64,000 nt of DNA from Actinoplanes auranticolor (lineage in GTDB: Bacteria; Actinomycetota; Actinomycetes; Mycobacteriales; Micromonosporaceae), in the NCBI RefSeq assembly GCF_018332655.1, contig NZ_BOQL01000030.1:1-64000 (forward strand). The letters are read 5' to 3'. A program made the position numbers and the translations under genes. Below, piece after piece: positions 26,281-35,128 of the stretch (positions are counted from its first letter, which is position 1; every line of letters begins with the position of its first letter). Below the pieces are notes generated by a model. It was not told the DNA's origin. It ran no database searches and saw only the letters and a program-made list of their open reading frames with translations.

Positions 26281-26348
26281 CGGTGTGCCTGAGCCGCGAT
26301 TCGCCGGAACCGGGGGTGTAGGCCGGTGACGAGCGGGAATCCGGCGGC

Positions 26349-26642
26349 ATGGCTCGGGTGACGAATGCGGCGGTCGCCGCGTCCAGCGAATGGGTGGCGC
26401 CGGAGGGTGTCCGGCAGCCGGGCGGCGAGGTGCACGCGTGGCTGCCCGGCACGAACCAGACGGTCTGCGGGCTGGCCCTGAGCCGGACGCGGCTGCGGCG
26501 CTTCCCGCACGTCCGGTTCGACTTCCGGGCCACCGACGTGGTGACCGGTAGCGACGAGGTCCGGTTCATCTGCCCGCGGTGTGTCGCGGCGACCACCCGG
26601 CGCGGCGAACGCTCCTGGACCAGGACCTCCCCGCGACCCTGA
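26349..26642 (+). CDS. Hypothetical protein with Cys pairs
   Basis: 97 aa. A central TVCGLAL Cys and a C-terminal CPRC pair, with an intervening His, suggest a small metal-binding (zinc ribbon-like) protein. The block HAWLPGTNQTVCGLALSRTR has the look of a family of small actinobacterial proteins of unknown function. No signal peptide or membrane segment. The start is uncertain because no ribosome-binding site is evident. Confidence 0.55.
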   Translation: MARVTNAAVAASSEWVAPEGVRQPGGEVHAWLPGTNQTVCGLALSRTRLRRFPHVRFDFRATDVVTGSDEVRFICPRCVAATTRRGERSWTRTSPRP

Positions 26643-26897
26643 CCGACTTACGGATGAGCGCTTCTCAGCCGACACGGCAAAAAGACTCATACTTTCGGCT
26701 AGTCATAGCTCCACTCTTCGGCTACGGTCTACTGCATCGGTCAAGAAGGCGCCGAGATCACCACCATGCGATGTCCCTGTCGCGGTGCGGACCTCACGCC
26801 TCTTGACGTCCAGATGCGTTCCTCCCTCCGCCGCGGCAGTCCGCGGGTGGTCCGGCAACGGATGCCCACGACGCAGCGTTCGAGAAGAGGAACCATC

Positions 26898-27716
26898 ATG
26901 TACGCACCTGCCACGAGGCCGATCCACTCCCGCCGTCCGTCCGACCCCGGCGACGTCGCGTCGGAGGAGCGGGCCGTGGAGCTCATCGCGGCCCTGGCGC
27001 GCACCCCGGAGGGTGCCCCGGCGCGACGGCGGCTGCGGGACGAGACCATCGAGGCCTGGCTGCCGATGACCCGGCGCCTGGCCCGCCGCTACGCCGGCCG
27101 TGGCGAGCCGCTGGACGACCTGGTCCAGGCGGCGACCGTCGGCCTGATCAAGGCCATCGACCGGTTCGACGCCGAGGTCGGCGTCGACTTCACGGTCTTC
27201 GCGATCCCCACCATCCTCGGCGAGATCAAGCGGCACTTCCGCGACCGCGCGTGGGCCATCCGGGTCCCGCGGCGGCTGCAGGAGATGCGGATGGCCATCA
27301 GCGACGCCGGTACGGTGCTCTCCCACAGCCTCGGGCGGGCCCCCACGGTCGCCGACATCGCCGCCTACCTCAAGGTCAGCGAGGAGGAGGTGCTCGAAGG
27401 TCTGGAGGGTGCCCGCGCGTACAGTGCGACCTCGCTCTCCACGCCGGTCGGCACCGAGAGCGGCACGCTGGAGCTCGGCGACACGCTGGGGGCCGAGGAC
27501 GACGACTACGCCCGGACCGAGCTGCACCTGAGCCTGGGGCCGGCGATGAAGTGCCTCACCGAGCGGGAGCGGACCATCGTGACCTTGCGTTTCTTCGGCA
27601 ACCAGACCCAGACCCAGATCGCCACTCAGATCGGGGTGTCGCAGATGCACGTGTCCCGGCTGCTGTCGGCGGCGCTGCTGAAGCTGCGTACCCGGCTCGG
27701 CCCGGACGCCTGCTGA
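26898..27716 (+). CDS. SigB/SigF-type RNA polymerase sigma factor
   Basis: 272 aa from ATG 26898 with AGAAGAGG upstream; an in-frame upstream start at 26766 is less likely. Region 2 is seen at about 55-125 (GEPLDDLVQAATVGLIKAID, DFTVFAIPTILGEIKRHFRD), region 3 at 130-190 (GRAPTVADIAAYLKVSEEEV) and region 4 at 215-270 (LTERERTIVTLRFFGNQTQT, then MHVSRLLSAALLKLR). The DFTVFAIPTILGEIKRHFRD block is diagnostic of the SigB/SigF/SigG stress and sporulation group. Its anti-sigma factor is not adjacent. A hairpin follows the stop. Confidence 0.9.
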   Translation: MYAPATRPIHSRRPSDPGDVASEERAVELIAALARTPEGAPARRRLRDETIEAWLPMTRRLARRYAGRGEPLDDLVQAATVGLIKAIDRFDAEVGVDFTVFAIPTILGEIKRHFRDRAWAIRVPRRLQEMRMAISDAGTVLSHSLGRAPTVADIAAYLKVSEEEVLEGLEGARAYSATSLSTPVGTESGTLELGDTLGAEDDDYARTELHLSLGPAMKCLTERERTIVTLRFFGNQTQTQIATQIGVSQMHVSRLLSAALLKLRTRLGPDAC

Positions 27717-27730
27717 TCCACCCGGTGAGA

Positions 27731-27755
27731 GGCCCGGCGGCTGCGGCGCCGGGCC
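27731..27755 (+). terminator. Terminator hairpin after the sigma factor
   Basis: Perfect 9-bp arms GGCCCGGCG (27731-27739) and CGCCGGGCC (27747-27755) with a 7-nt loop, 14 nt after the stop codon. Confidence 0.65.
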
Positions 27756-27872
27756 GGCACCACCGTCGGGACGGGACGGTCCCGCTCGTGCAGCATCTCC
27801 GGCCTCCCGGCCGCAGGGAGCAGCGCGCCTACCCTACCGGTGCGCATCCAAACCCGTCGATTGCCGATCGCC

Positions 27873-27897
27873 GGTTAGAAGCTCCCGCGGCTGGGTA
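27873..27897 (+). promoter_or_regulatory. Candidate SigB/SigF-type promoter of ctaD
   Basis: GGTTA (27873-27877), then 15 nt, then GGGTA (27893-27897), about 33 bp before the ctaD start. Fits the stress-sigma pattern; the cognate sigma gene lies just upstream. Confidence 0.35.
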
Positions 27898-27930
27898 GGC
27901 GGCCGTCACCCGTACGGTGGAGGAGTAGGC

Positions 27931-29694
27931 ATGACTGCTGTCACCCCGCGTCCGATCGTGACCCGGCCGTGGCCGGTCCGGCGCCAGGTCCGCGGCTCGG
28001 CGCTGGCCCGCATGCTGCGCACCACGGACGCGAAGCAGATCGGGATCATGTACATGACCACGGCCTTCGTGTTCTTCCTGATCGGCGGGCTGATGGCGCT
28101 GATCATGCGGGCCGAGCTGGCCCGGCCGGGCATGCAGGTGCTCTCACCCGAGCAGTACAACCAGCTGTTCACCATGCACGGCACGATCATGCTGCTGTTC
28201 TTCGCGACGCCGATCGTGTTCGCCTTCGCCAACTTCGTGGTGCCGATCCAGATCGGCGCGCCCGATGTGGCCTTCCCCCGGCTGAACTCGTTCGCCTACT
28301 GGCTCTACCTGTTCGGCGGCCTCATCGCGATCGGGGCCTTCCTCACGCCCACCGGTGCGGCGGACTTCGGCTGGACGGCATACACGCCGCTGAGCACCTC
28401 GCTGCACTCGCCGGGCGTGGGCGGCAACATGTGGGTCGTCGGCCTGGCGCTCTCCGGCCTGGGCACGATCCTCGGTGGCGTCAACATGATCACCACCATC
28501 CTGACGCTGCGGGCGCCCGGCATGACGATGTTCCGGATGCCGATCTTCACGTGGAACATCCTGATCACCAGCCTGCTGGTCATCGCGATCTTCCCGTTCC
28601 TGGCCGCGGCGTTGTTCGCGCTGGCCGCCGACCGCGTGCTGGGAGCCCACGTCTTCGACGTGGACACCGGCGGTCCGATGCTCTGGCAGCATCTGTTCTG
28701 GTTCTTCGGCCACCCCGAGGTGTACGTCGTGGCGCTGCCGTTCTTCGGCATCGTCACCGAGGTCGTACCGGTCTTCAGCCGCAAGCCGGTCTTCGGCTAC
28801 AAGGGCCTGGTCGGGGCCACGATCCTCATCGGGATGCTGTCGTTCAGCGTGTGGGCGCACCACATGTTCGCCACCGGCCAGGTGCTGCTGCCGTTCTTCA
28901 GCCTGCTGAGTTTCCTCATCGCCGTGCCGACGGGCATGAAGTTCTTCGTCTGGATCGGCACGATGTGGCGCGGGCAGATCAGCCTCGAGTCACCGATGCT
29001 GTTCGCGATCGGCTTCATGGTCACCTTCCTGCTGGGCGGACTGACCGGGGTGCTGCTGGCCTCCCCGCCGATCGACTTCCACGTGCACGACAGCTACTTC
29101 GTGGTGGCGCACTTCCACTACGTGCTGTTCGGCACGATCGTGTTCGCGGTGTTCTCGGGCATCTACTTCTGGTTCCCGAAGATGTTCGGCCGGATGCTCG
29201 ACGACCGCCTCGGCAAGATCCACTTCTGGCTGACCTTCCTCGGCTTCCACCTGACCTTCCTGGTGCAGCACTGGCTGGGCGCGGAGGGCATGCCGCGGCG
29301 GTACGCCGACTACCTCGCGGACGACGGCTTCACCGCCCTCAACACCGTCTCGACCATCGGCTCCTTCATCCTGGGCGCCTCCACGCTGCCGTTCCTCTAC
29401 AACGTCTGGCATTCGTACCGGGCCGGTGTGCTCGTCACGGCGAACGACCCGTGGGGTCACGGCAACTCCCTGGAATGGGCCACCACGAGCCCGCCGCCGT
29501 TGCGCAACTTCGACAAGATGCCGCGGATCCGCTCGGAGCGCCCGGCCTTCGACGCGAAGTTCCCCGAGCTGGCCGCCGGTGGGCAGTCCGAGGCCGGACC
29601 GCCCGAAGGCGGTGCCCGCCCGTTGACCAGCGAGTCCGACAGCGGCGCCCGGTACCGGGAGAACCAGGACCACCGGCTCGAAGAAGGCCGGTAG
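27931..29694 (+). CDS. ctaD: Cytochrome c oxidase subunit I (aa3-type)
   Basis: 587 aa with GGAGGAG before the ATG. Twelve or so membrane helices. Haem and copper ligands are visible: the haem a His in LFTMHGTIM, the CuB His-Tyr pair in FGHPEVYV, the CuB His pair in WAHHMF, and the haem a3/haem a His pair in VVAHFHYVLFG. It is the catalytic subunit that reduces O2 and pumps protons. No subunit II, III or assembly genes are adjacent, so this is probably a solitary second copy. The hydrophilic C-terminal tail after residue about 535 is typical of actinobacterial CtaD. Confidence 0.93.
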   Translation: MTAVTPRPIVTRPWPVRRQVRGSALARMLRTTDAKQIGIMYMTTAFVFFLIGGLMALIMRAELARPGMQVLSPEQYNQLFTMHGTIMLLFFATPIVFAFANFVVPIQIGAPDVAFPRLNSFAYWLYLFGGLIAIGAFLTPTGAADFGWTAYTPLSTSLHSPGVGGNMWVVGLALSGLGTILGGVNMITTILTLRAPGMTMFRMPIFTWNILITSLLVIAIFPFLAAALFALAADRVLGAHVFDVDTGGPMLWQHLFWFFGHPEVYVVALPFFGIVTEVVPVFSRKPVFGYKGLVGATILIGMLSFSVWAHHMFATGQVLLPFFSLLSFLIAVPTGMKFFVWIGTMWRGQISLESPMLFAIGFMVTFLLGGLTGVLLASPPIDFHVHDSYFVVAHFHYVLFGTIVFAVFSGIYFWFPKMFGRMLDDRLGKIHFWLTFLGFHLTFLVQHWLGAEGMPRRYADYLADDGFTALNTVSTIGSFILGASTLPFLYNVWHSYRAGVLVTANDPWGHGNSLEWATTSPPPLRNFDKMPRIRSERPAFDAKFPELAAGGQSEAGPPEGGARPLTSESDSGARYRENQDHRLEEGR

Positions 29695-29708
29695 GCCGCG
29701 GCCGACAC

Positions 29709-29744
29709 GAACCGGCGGTGGGCTTAGCAGCCCACCGCCGGTTC
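29709..29744. terminator. Perfect 15-bp bidirectional hairpin
   Basis: GAACCGGCGGTGGGC (29709-29723) and GCCCACCGCCGGTTC (29730-29744) with a 6-nt loop. It sits midway between the convergent ctaD and metallopeptidase genes and probably terminates both. Confidence 0.8.
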
Positions 29745-29752
29745 CTGTGTGC

Positions 29753-31105
29753 TCAGCGGCAGGAGGACAGTCCCTCGAGGACCCCGCCGCGGTACGCGCC
29801 GATCCGGTCGAAGGCACTGGCGCCCTGCGGGGATCCGGCCCGGCCGAAGGCCAGCAGCGCGGCCACCGCCTCGTCGAGATCGCCGGGAGACAACCGGATC
29901 CCCTCCGCGGGATCGCGGGTCAGCAGACTGTTCGTCCACGACCCGGTGAAGCAGTCCACCGCGAGCTGGCCGGCCCGGTCCTCGTTCTGCGCACCCCGGC
30001 GGTCCTGGACCGCCCGGGCGAACAGATCCCCGAGCATCATGCCCACCGCGTTGTCCCCGATGCGCTGGTACAACTGCTGCCCGAGCCGCTGGTCGTCGAA
30101 GGCGATGAAGTCGCCCTCCGGGCAGTAGAAGGCCGAACCGCCGGCGGACGCGTCCGGGACCGGGCAGGCCGGCGCCGAGCCGCTCTCGAACGCCTGCACC
30201 TGCAGGGTCTCCCAGGGCCGGCCGGTGAGCTGGGGATACACCCTGGCCCAGTACGCCTGCGCGTCCTTGCTGAGAGCGTCGACCGCCTCCGCGTACGGCA
30301 GGTCCCCGCCCGTCGCCGCCTCCTCCTGGGTGCTGAAAGGCACCTCGGTGACCGGCACGTTGTCCGCCCGGTAGCCGACGCAGAGCGACACGCCCTTCTC
30401 CACCCCGTCCTGCATGGCCCGGATCCGGTCGAAGGCGTTGCCGTGTGCCTGCGGGTTCTGCGCCGCGGTGCCCGGCTCGTCGCGCAGCAGCAGCATCCCG
30501 GCGACCGTGTTGTCGAGCTGGGCCGGGGTGACGCCGGTGAATGCCGTCGACCGGCCGGCCAGCACGTCCGCGGTCCAGGCCCCGGCGAAGCAGTCGGCCT
30601 GCTGCTCCAGCACGACCGTGGGCTGCTCGGTGGCGCGCAACCGCGACTGGATCGCGTGCCCGTACTCGTGGGCCATGACGAACCCGACCAGCAACGGGCC
30701 GAAGTCGCTGTACAGCTGGGGGATCAGCGTCTCGGCGTCCCAGGCGATGAAATCGCCGGCCGGGCAGTAGAACGCGTTCGGCTGATACTCGGCGGCCTCG
30801 CCCCCGCAGGCCGGCGGCGGATCCGACCGGGTGTACGGGTGATAGCCGCCCTTGATCGGCGTGAAGGCCGACCCGTCGGCGATCCGCGGGTAGGCCGCCG
30901 ACCAGAACCGCTCGACGTCCCGCAAGGCGCCGGAGACCACGTCACCGGGCACCGCGGTCGCCGACGCGTTGTTCATCCCGCCGAGGCCACCCGGCGGCGC
31001 CGGCCGCGCGGGCCCGGAGCCGCCGGACGAGACGACCACACAACCGGAGGCGGCGGCGACCAGCACTCCGGCGACCAGACCTCTGATGAACCTGTGCACG
31101 ATCAC
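29753..31105 (-). CDS. Putative neutral zinc metallopeptidase, lipoprotein
   Basis: 450 aa. A signal sequence ends in a lipobox (AASGC near residue 22), so a membrane-anchored lipoprotein is predicted. The zinc-binding HEYGH motif (FVMAHEYGHAIQ) and the flanking FYCPAGDFIAWD and QQADCFAGAW elements match the YpfJ/KPN_02809 'neutral zinc metallopeptidase' family. The protein appears to contain a second, degenerate copy of the domain (FYCPEGDFIAFD, then AVDCFTGSW) that lacks HExxH. It probably acts at the outer face of the membrane. Confidence 0.85.
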   Translation of the reverse strand: MIVHRFIRGLVAGVLVAAASGCVVVSSGGSGPARPAPPGGLGGMNNASATAVPGDVVSGALRDVERFWSAAYPRIADGSAFTPIKGGYHPYTRSDPPPACGGEAAEYQPNAFYCPAGDFIAWDAETLIPQLYSDFGPLLVGFVMAHEYGHAIQSRLRATEQPTVVLEQQADCFAGAWTADVLAGRSTAFTGVTPAQLDNTVAGMLLLRDEPGTAAQNPQAHGNAFDRIRAMQDGVEKGVSLCVGYRADNVPVTEVPFSTQEEAATGGDLPYAEAVDALSKDAQAYWARVYPQLTGRPWETLQVQAFESGSAPACPVPDASAGGSAFYCPEGDFIAFDDQRLGQQLYQRIGDNAVGMMLGDLFARAVQDRRGAQNEDRAGQLAVDCFTGSWTNSLLTRDPAEGIRLSPGDLDEAVAALLAFGRAGSPQGASAFDRIGAYRGGVLEGLSSCR

Positions 31106-31123
31106 TGTCGGGCCGCCGGCCGG

Positions 31124-31312
31124 TCAGGAGCCGTCGGACGCGGTACGCCCGCTCGGACCGTACGGCGAGGTCTGGCTCTCCGGGACCGGGCTGTCTTCGG
31201 TCCGGTCGTGGCTGCCACCCGGCGGGCTCGTCGGGTTCGCGTCCTCGGTGCGCTGCTTGCTGGTCGGCGACTCGCCGCTGCGGCGCAGTTCCGGCTGCTG
31301 GGGATTGGTCAT
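31124..31312 (-). CDS. Small disordered hydrophilic protein
   Basis: 62 aa. The start is set by AAGGAG about 9 nt before the ATG at 31312; the frame is open further upstream but without a start signal. It is almost entirely Ser, Pro, Thr, Glu, Asp and Arg with no hydrophobic core, so intrinsically disordered. Unknown function. Similar in style to the small acidic proteins at 50.2 and 53.7 kb. It ends 18 bp before the start of the metallopeptidase and shares its strand. Confidence 0.55.
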   Translation of the reverse strand: MTNPQQPELRRSGESPTSKQRTEDANPTSPPGGSHDRTEDSPVPESQTSPYGPSGRTASDGS

Positions 31313-31478
31313 GGTGTGCTCCTTTGCCGTTGCCGGAGCGCCTACCCGATCTGCTGCGGGATATGTATGCCCTGTGTCGCAGCGGTCCCCGCGACGTCGA
31401 ACAGATCGGCGCCGTTCCATGCGGTCAGTGAGTGGCTGCAGGACGGCTGAGCCTTCTCCGGTGCGGCGGGCGGTCCTG

Positions 31479-31811
31479 TCAGCCGGCGCGGTGCAGCTGA
31501 TGCTTGTCCGCGGTCAGCGTGACCACGCCCTCCTCGGCGGTCGTGGTCACGTCGGCGACCTGGGACCCGCCGGCGTACCAGGCCGTGGCCAGCAGGCCCG
31601 TCCCGCCGGCCCGCAGATAGCCCTCGGCCATCAGCCGGACCGCCTGCTCCTCCGGCACGTCGGGCCGGACCTCGGTGCCGGGCATCTCGACCGCCGTGAC
31701 GGTGCCGACCTCATCGCCGGCCGCGTCGACGACGGTCATGCCGGTGCTCACCTGGGCGATCGGGAGGGGCCGGTCCGGCTCGCCGGGACCGGTGGATCGA
31801 AGTGGCTGCAT
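31479..31811 (-). CDS. PRC-barrel-like / DUF2171-type small protein
   Basis: 110 aa from ATG 31811 (weak ribosome-binding site; a TTG at 31844 would add 11 residues). The block VSTGMTVVDAAGDEVGTVTA is the first strand pair of a PRC-barrel or DUF2171 fold, followed by a second half ending in VVTLTADKHQL. Such proteins bind partners or RNA, but the role here is unknown. Soluble, no signal peptide. Confidence 0.55.
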   Translation of the reverse strand: MQPLRSTGPGEPDRPLPIAQVSTGMTVVDAAGDEVGTVTAVEMPGTEVRPDVPEEQAVRLMAEGYLRAGGTGLLATAWYAGGSQVADVTTTAEEGVVTLTADKHQLHRAG

Positions 31812-31896
31812 GCCTGCCGGGTGCCCGGGGCGCGGCCGCGTCAAACCCGGGCAGAGGCTGCCCGGACGAGACGCCGGGCTGAGCGCGTACCCCTGG

Positions 31897-32322
31897 TCAG
31901 CCGGTCAGGCCGCAGTTGACCAGGCCCAGTTCCGCCCCGGCCGGGGTCTGCTCCGGCCGGGGCCGGGCCAGCCCGAACTGTTCCAGCAGGCCGGCGATCT
32001 GCAGGACCCGGTAGGTCATGGGGGTGGGGCTGCTCAGCAGCAGCCGGCATTCCAGCTGCCGGGCGTCGGCCTGGCAGCGCAGCAGCGCCTCGATGCCGGC
32101 GGCGTCCAGGAACGTCACGCCGGACACGTCCACGTCGATGTCGCGGGGCTGCTCCCGGCGCAGCAGGTCGATCAGGGACTGCTGCAGGTGCCGGGCGCTG
32201 ACCTCGTCGATGTCACCGGAGAGCAGCAGCCGCAACGGGCCGTCGTCGTCCTCCGCGGGGCGGATCTCGATCAGCGGACACCGGTCGTCGTGCCGGGATG
32301 CGGCTGAGGCCTCGGCGAGCAT
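31897..32322 (-). CDS. STAS-domain protein
   Basis: 141 aa. The start at 32322 has GGAGGG upstream. STAS fold: LRLLLSGDIDEVSARHLQQS, then IDVDVSGVTFLDAAGIEALL. In the phospho-site position it has DAAG rather than DSSG, so Ser phosphorylation of the usual type is not possible. It may bind partners constitutively or act by another mechanism. Same strand as the GAF-ANTAR gene 116 bp upstream. A 6-bp hairpin (GGCACC/GGTGCC, 32341-32357) lies in its leader. Confidence 0.8.
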   Translation of the reverse strand: MLAEASAASRHDDRCPLIEIRPAEDDDGPLRLLLSGDIDEVSARHLQQSLIDLLRREQPRDIDVDVSGVTFLDAAGIEALLRCQADARQLECRLLLSSPTPMTYRVLQIAGLLEQFGLARPRPEQTPAGAELGLVNCGLTG

Positions 32323-32438
32323 GGAACCCTCCAGAAGATAGGCACCTACGGGGTGCCCTCCCTGTTGAAGGCTCGTCCTGCACCGTATCCCCGGACGGCG
32401 GCCGGTCACCGGCCCACGGACCGGTGAAGCAAGATCGT

Positions 32439-33155
32439 TCAGGAGCCCGGCGTCTGCTGGGCCCGGGCGACCAGTGCCGCGGCGACGTCGCGCAGCTTGC
32501 GGTTCGAGTCCTGGGACAGCTTGCTCATGATCCGGAACGCCTCGTCGGCGGTGCACCGGCGCTCGCCCATGATGATGCCCTTGGCCTGCTCGATGACGGC
32601 CCGGCTCTCCATTGCGGCCTGCATGTGCTGGGCCAGGGTGGCGGTGACGTCGTACAGGTGGGCGTTGGCCAGCGCCACGGCGGCATAACCGGCGAACGTC
32701 TGGGCCAGGATGATCGCGTCGTCGTCGAAGGTGTCGGGCTTGAGGGCGTAGACGTTGAGCGCCCCGCTCACCGTCTCGTGGATCGGCAGCCCGATAGACA
32801 AAGAGCTGTTGACCCCCGCCTCCCGGGCCCGGGCGGCCCAGTCCGGCCAGCGGCTCTCGGTGGCCATGTCCGGCAGCGAGAGGCTGTCACCCGACGTAGA
32901 CGCGTCCAGGCAGGGGCCGTGGCCCTTCTTGTACTGCGATTCGTCCAGCGCGACCGCGAGATCGCCCGTAAAGGCGGCGGTGTACGCGCCTTTGCCCCGG
33001 ACCAGGGTCACGGAGACCTCGTCGGTGCCGGGGATGGTGCGCTGGGCCAGCTGGGCGATCCGGTTGAGTACGCCATCGACGTCGGTCTCGCTCAGCTTGA
33101 TCCGGCCGAGCTCGGCGAACGCGTCGGTCGGATCCAGGGGTCGTCTGTCGTTCAT
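32439..33155 (-). CDS. GAF-ANTAR regulator
   Basis: 238 aa. N-terminal PTDAFAELGRIKLSETDVDG block, GAF domain about 25-160, ANTAR about 170-232 (RAVIEQAKGIIMGERRCTAD, then EAFRIMSKLSQDSNRKLRDV). Very close to the copies at 21.5 and 35.1 kb, so these are recent paralogues. Predicted signal-responsive RNA-binding antiterminator. A weak GAGGA ribosome-binding site lies about 12 nt upstream. Confidence 0.88.
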   Translation of the reverse strand: MNDRRPLDPTDAFAELGRIKLSETDVDGVLNRIAQLAQRTIPGTDEVSVTLVRGKGAYTAAFTGDLAVALDESQYKKGHGPCLDASTSGDSLSLPDMATESRWPDWAARAREAGVNSSLSIGLPIHETVSGALNVYALKPDTFDDDAIILAQTFAGYAAVALANAHLYDVTATLAQHMQAAMESRAVIEQAKGIIMGERRCTADEAFRIMSKLSQDSNRKLRDVAAALVARAQQTPGS

Positions 33156-33356
33156 GAGCTATGCGTCCTCGGGTTGTGCACGTCACCGCGTCGCCGGTGC
33201 GGGATCGTGCTCTGATCACTTCAGGACTCCCGGGATCGGACTCCGGGGTCACGCCGCTTCCTGACGCTCGCGCCGTCGCCGGTCGGGCGGGGGGACGCAG
33301 AGGTCCAGGGTAGCGGTCCCCGGGGTTTTCGCAGCAGAGCCGTGGAGGCTCCGACC

Positions 33357-34370
33357 TCAGAAAGTCCGCTGGTACAGCGAGCAGCCGCGGCAGACCTCCG
33401 GCGGTTCGCCGCCGGACAACCGGCGGCGGAAATCCCGGTACGGATCCCCGTGCCAGATCTCCGGGAAGCTCTGTTCCCCGAGGTGGCCCAGCGTGACCCG
33501 GTCGTCGCCCATGACCATGCAACAGGGCTGCACGACCCCCGCGCTCGTGATGTAGGCGGCTTCCCACGGCCACGAGCACCCGCGCCCCCGTACCGGCTCG
33601 GTCTGCGGGGCCGGTCCCAGCGCCGGGAGCCGCAGCTTGAGCCCGTGCTCGCGGGCCAGCCGGGCCGCCTCGGCGAACATCCCGGCCGCCCGTTCGAGGT
33701 CGGCCCCGGTCCAGAGTGCCTGGTCGGCCGTGAAGGTGCGGATGCCTTCGTACCGGCCGGCCGGATCGGTGTCGGAGAAGCTGTGCGACAGGTTCTGCAC
33801 GTGCAGTTCGTCGACGCCGATCCCGCCCAGCAGAGTGACCAGGGCGGGCAGCTCACCCACGTTGTCGCGCATCGCGACGAAGACCACCCGGATCCACGGG
33901 GTGCTGCTGTCCGCCTCCCGCTTCGCCCGGACCAGCCCGGCCAGGTTGGCGATGACGGTGTCGAAGCTCGCGCCGTCGCGGATGGCCTCGTAGGCGCCGG
34001 CGTGGGCGCCGTCCAGGGAGACGTGCAGCCAGTCGACCCGGCTCTCGACCAGCTCCCGGGCGCGCCGGGCGGTGAGCAGGGTGGCGTTGGTGTTGAAGCC
34101 GACGGTGATCCGGCGTTGCACCGCGGTCCGGATCATCTCCGGCAGGTGCGGCGACAGCAGCGGCTCGCCGAGACCCTGCAGCGTCAGCCGGCGCAGCCCG
34201 GGCACCTCGCCGACCAGCCGGTGGAACAGGGGGAGCGCCATGGCCCCGGCCAGCTTGTTCACCGGCGGGCGGTACCGCACCAGGCACATCATGCAGCGCA
34301 GATTGCACGCGGAAGTGATCTCCAGCTGCAGGTGCGAGGGCAGCGGTGGCGCCTCGAGGGTGGCCGGCAT
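33357..34370 (-). CDS. Radical SAM / SPASM-domain enzyme
   Basis: 337 aa. The radical SAM CxxxCxxC motif is Cys22-Cys26-Cys29 (ACNLRCMMC). A TIM-barrel core follows with a GEPLLSPHL region (GxxxP-type SAM-binding turn). The C-terminal SPASM-like part has VVQPCCMVMGDD and EVCRGCS Cys pairs, which may bind auxiliary clusters. Family members mature peptides (RiPPs), enzymes or cofactors. No obvious precursor peptide, transporter or maturase lies next to it, so the substrate is unknown. Divergent from the STAS gene at 34499. Confidence 0.85.
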   Translation of the reverse strand: MPATLEAPPLPSHLQLEITSACNLRCMMCLVRYRPPVNKLAGAMALPLFHRLVGEVPGLRRLTLQGLGEPLLSPHLPEMIRTAVQRRITVGFNTNATLLTARRARELVESRVDWLHVSLDGAHAGAYEAIRDGASFDTVIANLAGLVRAKREADSSTPWIRVVFVAMRDNVGELPALVTLLGGIGVDELHVQNLSHSFSDTDPAGRYEGIRTFTADQALWTGADLERAAGMFAEAARLAREHGLKLRLPALGPAPQTEPVRGRGCSWPWEAAYITSAGVVQPCCMVMGDDRVTLGHLGEQSFPEIWHGDPYRDFRRRLSGGEPPEVCRGCSLYQRTF

Positions 34371-34498
34371 GGGCGGCGAGTGCCCAGCAATGCCCGGAAG
34401 AAACGTTCATGCGGCCCGGTGGTCGCCGGGCGCGTCGGAAGGGCTACTTTGATAGAGGGTCAAGCCATGTGCCCGTCGATTTTACTGGCGGGAGAGGT

Positions 34499-34936
34499 AT
34501 GTCCAATTCTGGTCGGGTATCGCGCCGGTCGGCCCCCGGAGTAACCGGTGTCCCGGCCGCGGACGACGGCATTCCCGCTCCCACCGCCAGCGCCCGGGTC
34601 ATCGCCCAGGACGGCTCGGTCATCGCCACCGTCACGCGACGATCGCGTCCCGCCGAGCCCGGCGAGCCGGGTCCCGAGGTGGTCGTCGGCATCCAGGGTG
34701 ACGTCGACCTCGACACGGCCCCCTTGGCCCAGGCCACCCTGCTCCAGGCGCTGGACGGCGCCGAGCGGGTCTGCCTCGACCTGAGCGAGGTGCGCTTCTT
34801 CGGCGCCGCCGGGGTCCGCGTCGTCCTCACCGCCCAGCAGCACGCGGCCCCGCTGGGCCGGACCTTGCGGCTCAGCGGCGTGCACGGCATCACCGAACGG
34901 ATTCTCGCTCTCACCGGGGTGTATCCGCGGGACTGA
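34499..34936 (+). CDS. STAS-domain anti-sigma factor antagonist-like protein
   Basis: 145 aa from ATG 34499 with GGAGAGG just upstream. After a disordered N-terminal 45 residues (RSAPGVTGVPAADDGIPAPT), a STAS fold is seen: VVVGIQGDVDLDTAPLAQAT, then VCLDLSEVRFFGAAGVRVVL. The phospho-site position reads GAAG, so it lacks the Ser, as in the STAS at 31.9 kb. A hairpin at 34981-35008 follows the stop. Confidence 0.8.
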   Translation: MSNSGRVSRRSAPGVTGVPAADDGIPAPTASARVIAQDGSVIATVTRRSRPAEPGEPGPEVVVGIQGDVDLDTAPLAQATLLQALDGAERVCLDLSEVRFFGAAGVRVVLTAQQHAAPLGRTLRLSGVHGITERILALTGVYPRD

Positions 34937-34980
34937 ACACGGCACCGCGGTTCCTTCCGGCTCAGCTATCATCTTGTCAG

Positions 34981-35008
34981 CCGCCGGCACCCCTTCGGGT
35001 GCGGGCGG
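34981..35008 (+). terminator. Hairpin between STAS and GAF-ANTAR genes
   Basis: CCGCCGGCACCC (34981-34992), loop CTTC, GGGTGCGGGCGG (34997-35008): a 12-bp stem with one mismatch, 45 nt after the STAS stop. It probably ends that message. It could also be part of the regulated leader of the GAF-ANTAR gene. Confidence 0.5.
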
Positions 35009-35128
35009 TCCGGCGTCAAGCAGCGGCGCGGGTTCAGGGTTCCACCGTCCCTGGACAGGTAGTCCGTCCACTCCGCACGGCCGCCTCCCCGGGGCGGCAG
35101 CGTGCCCGCTGCAGGGAAACAGACGTAC

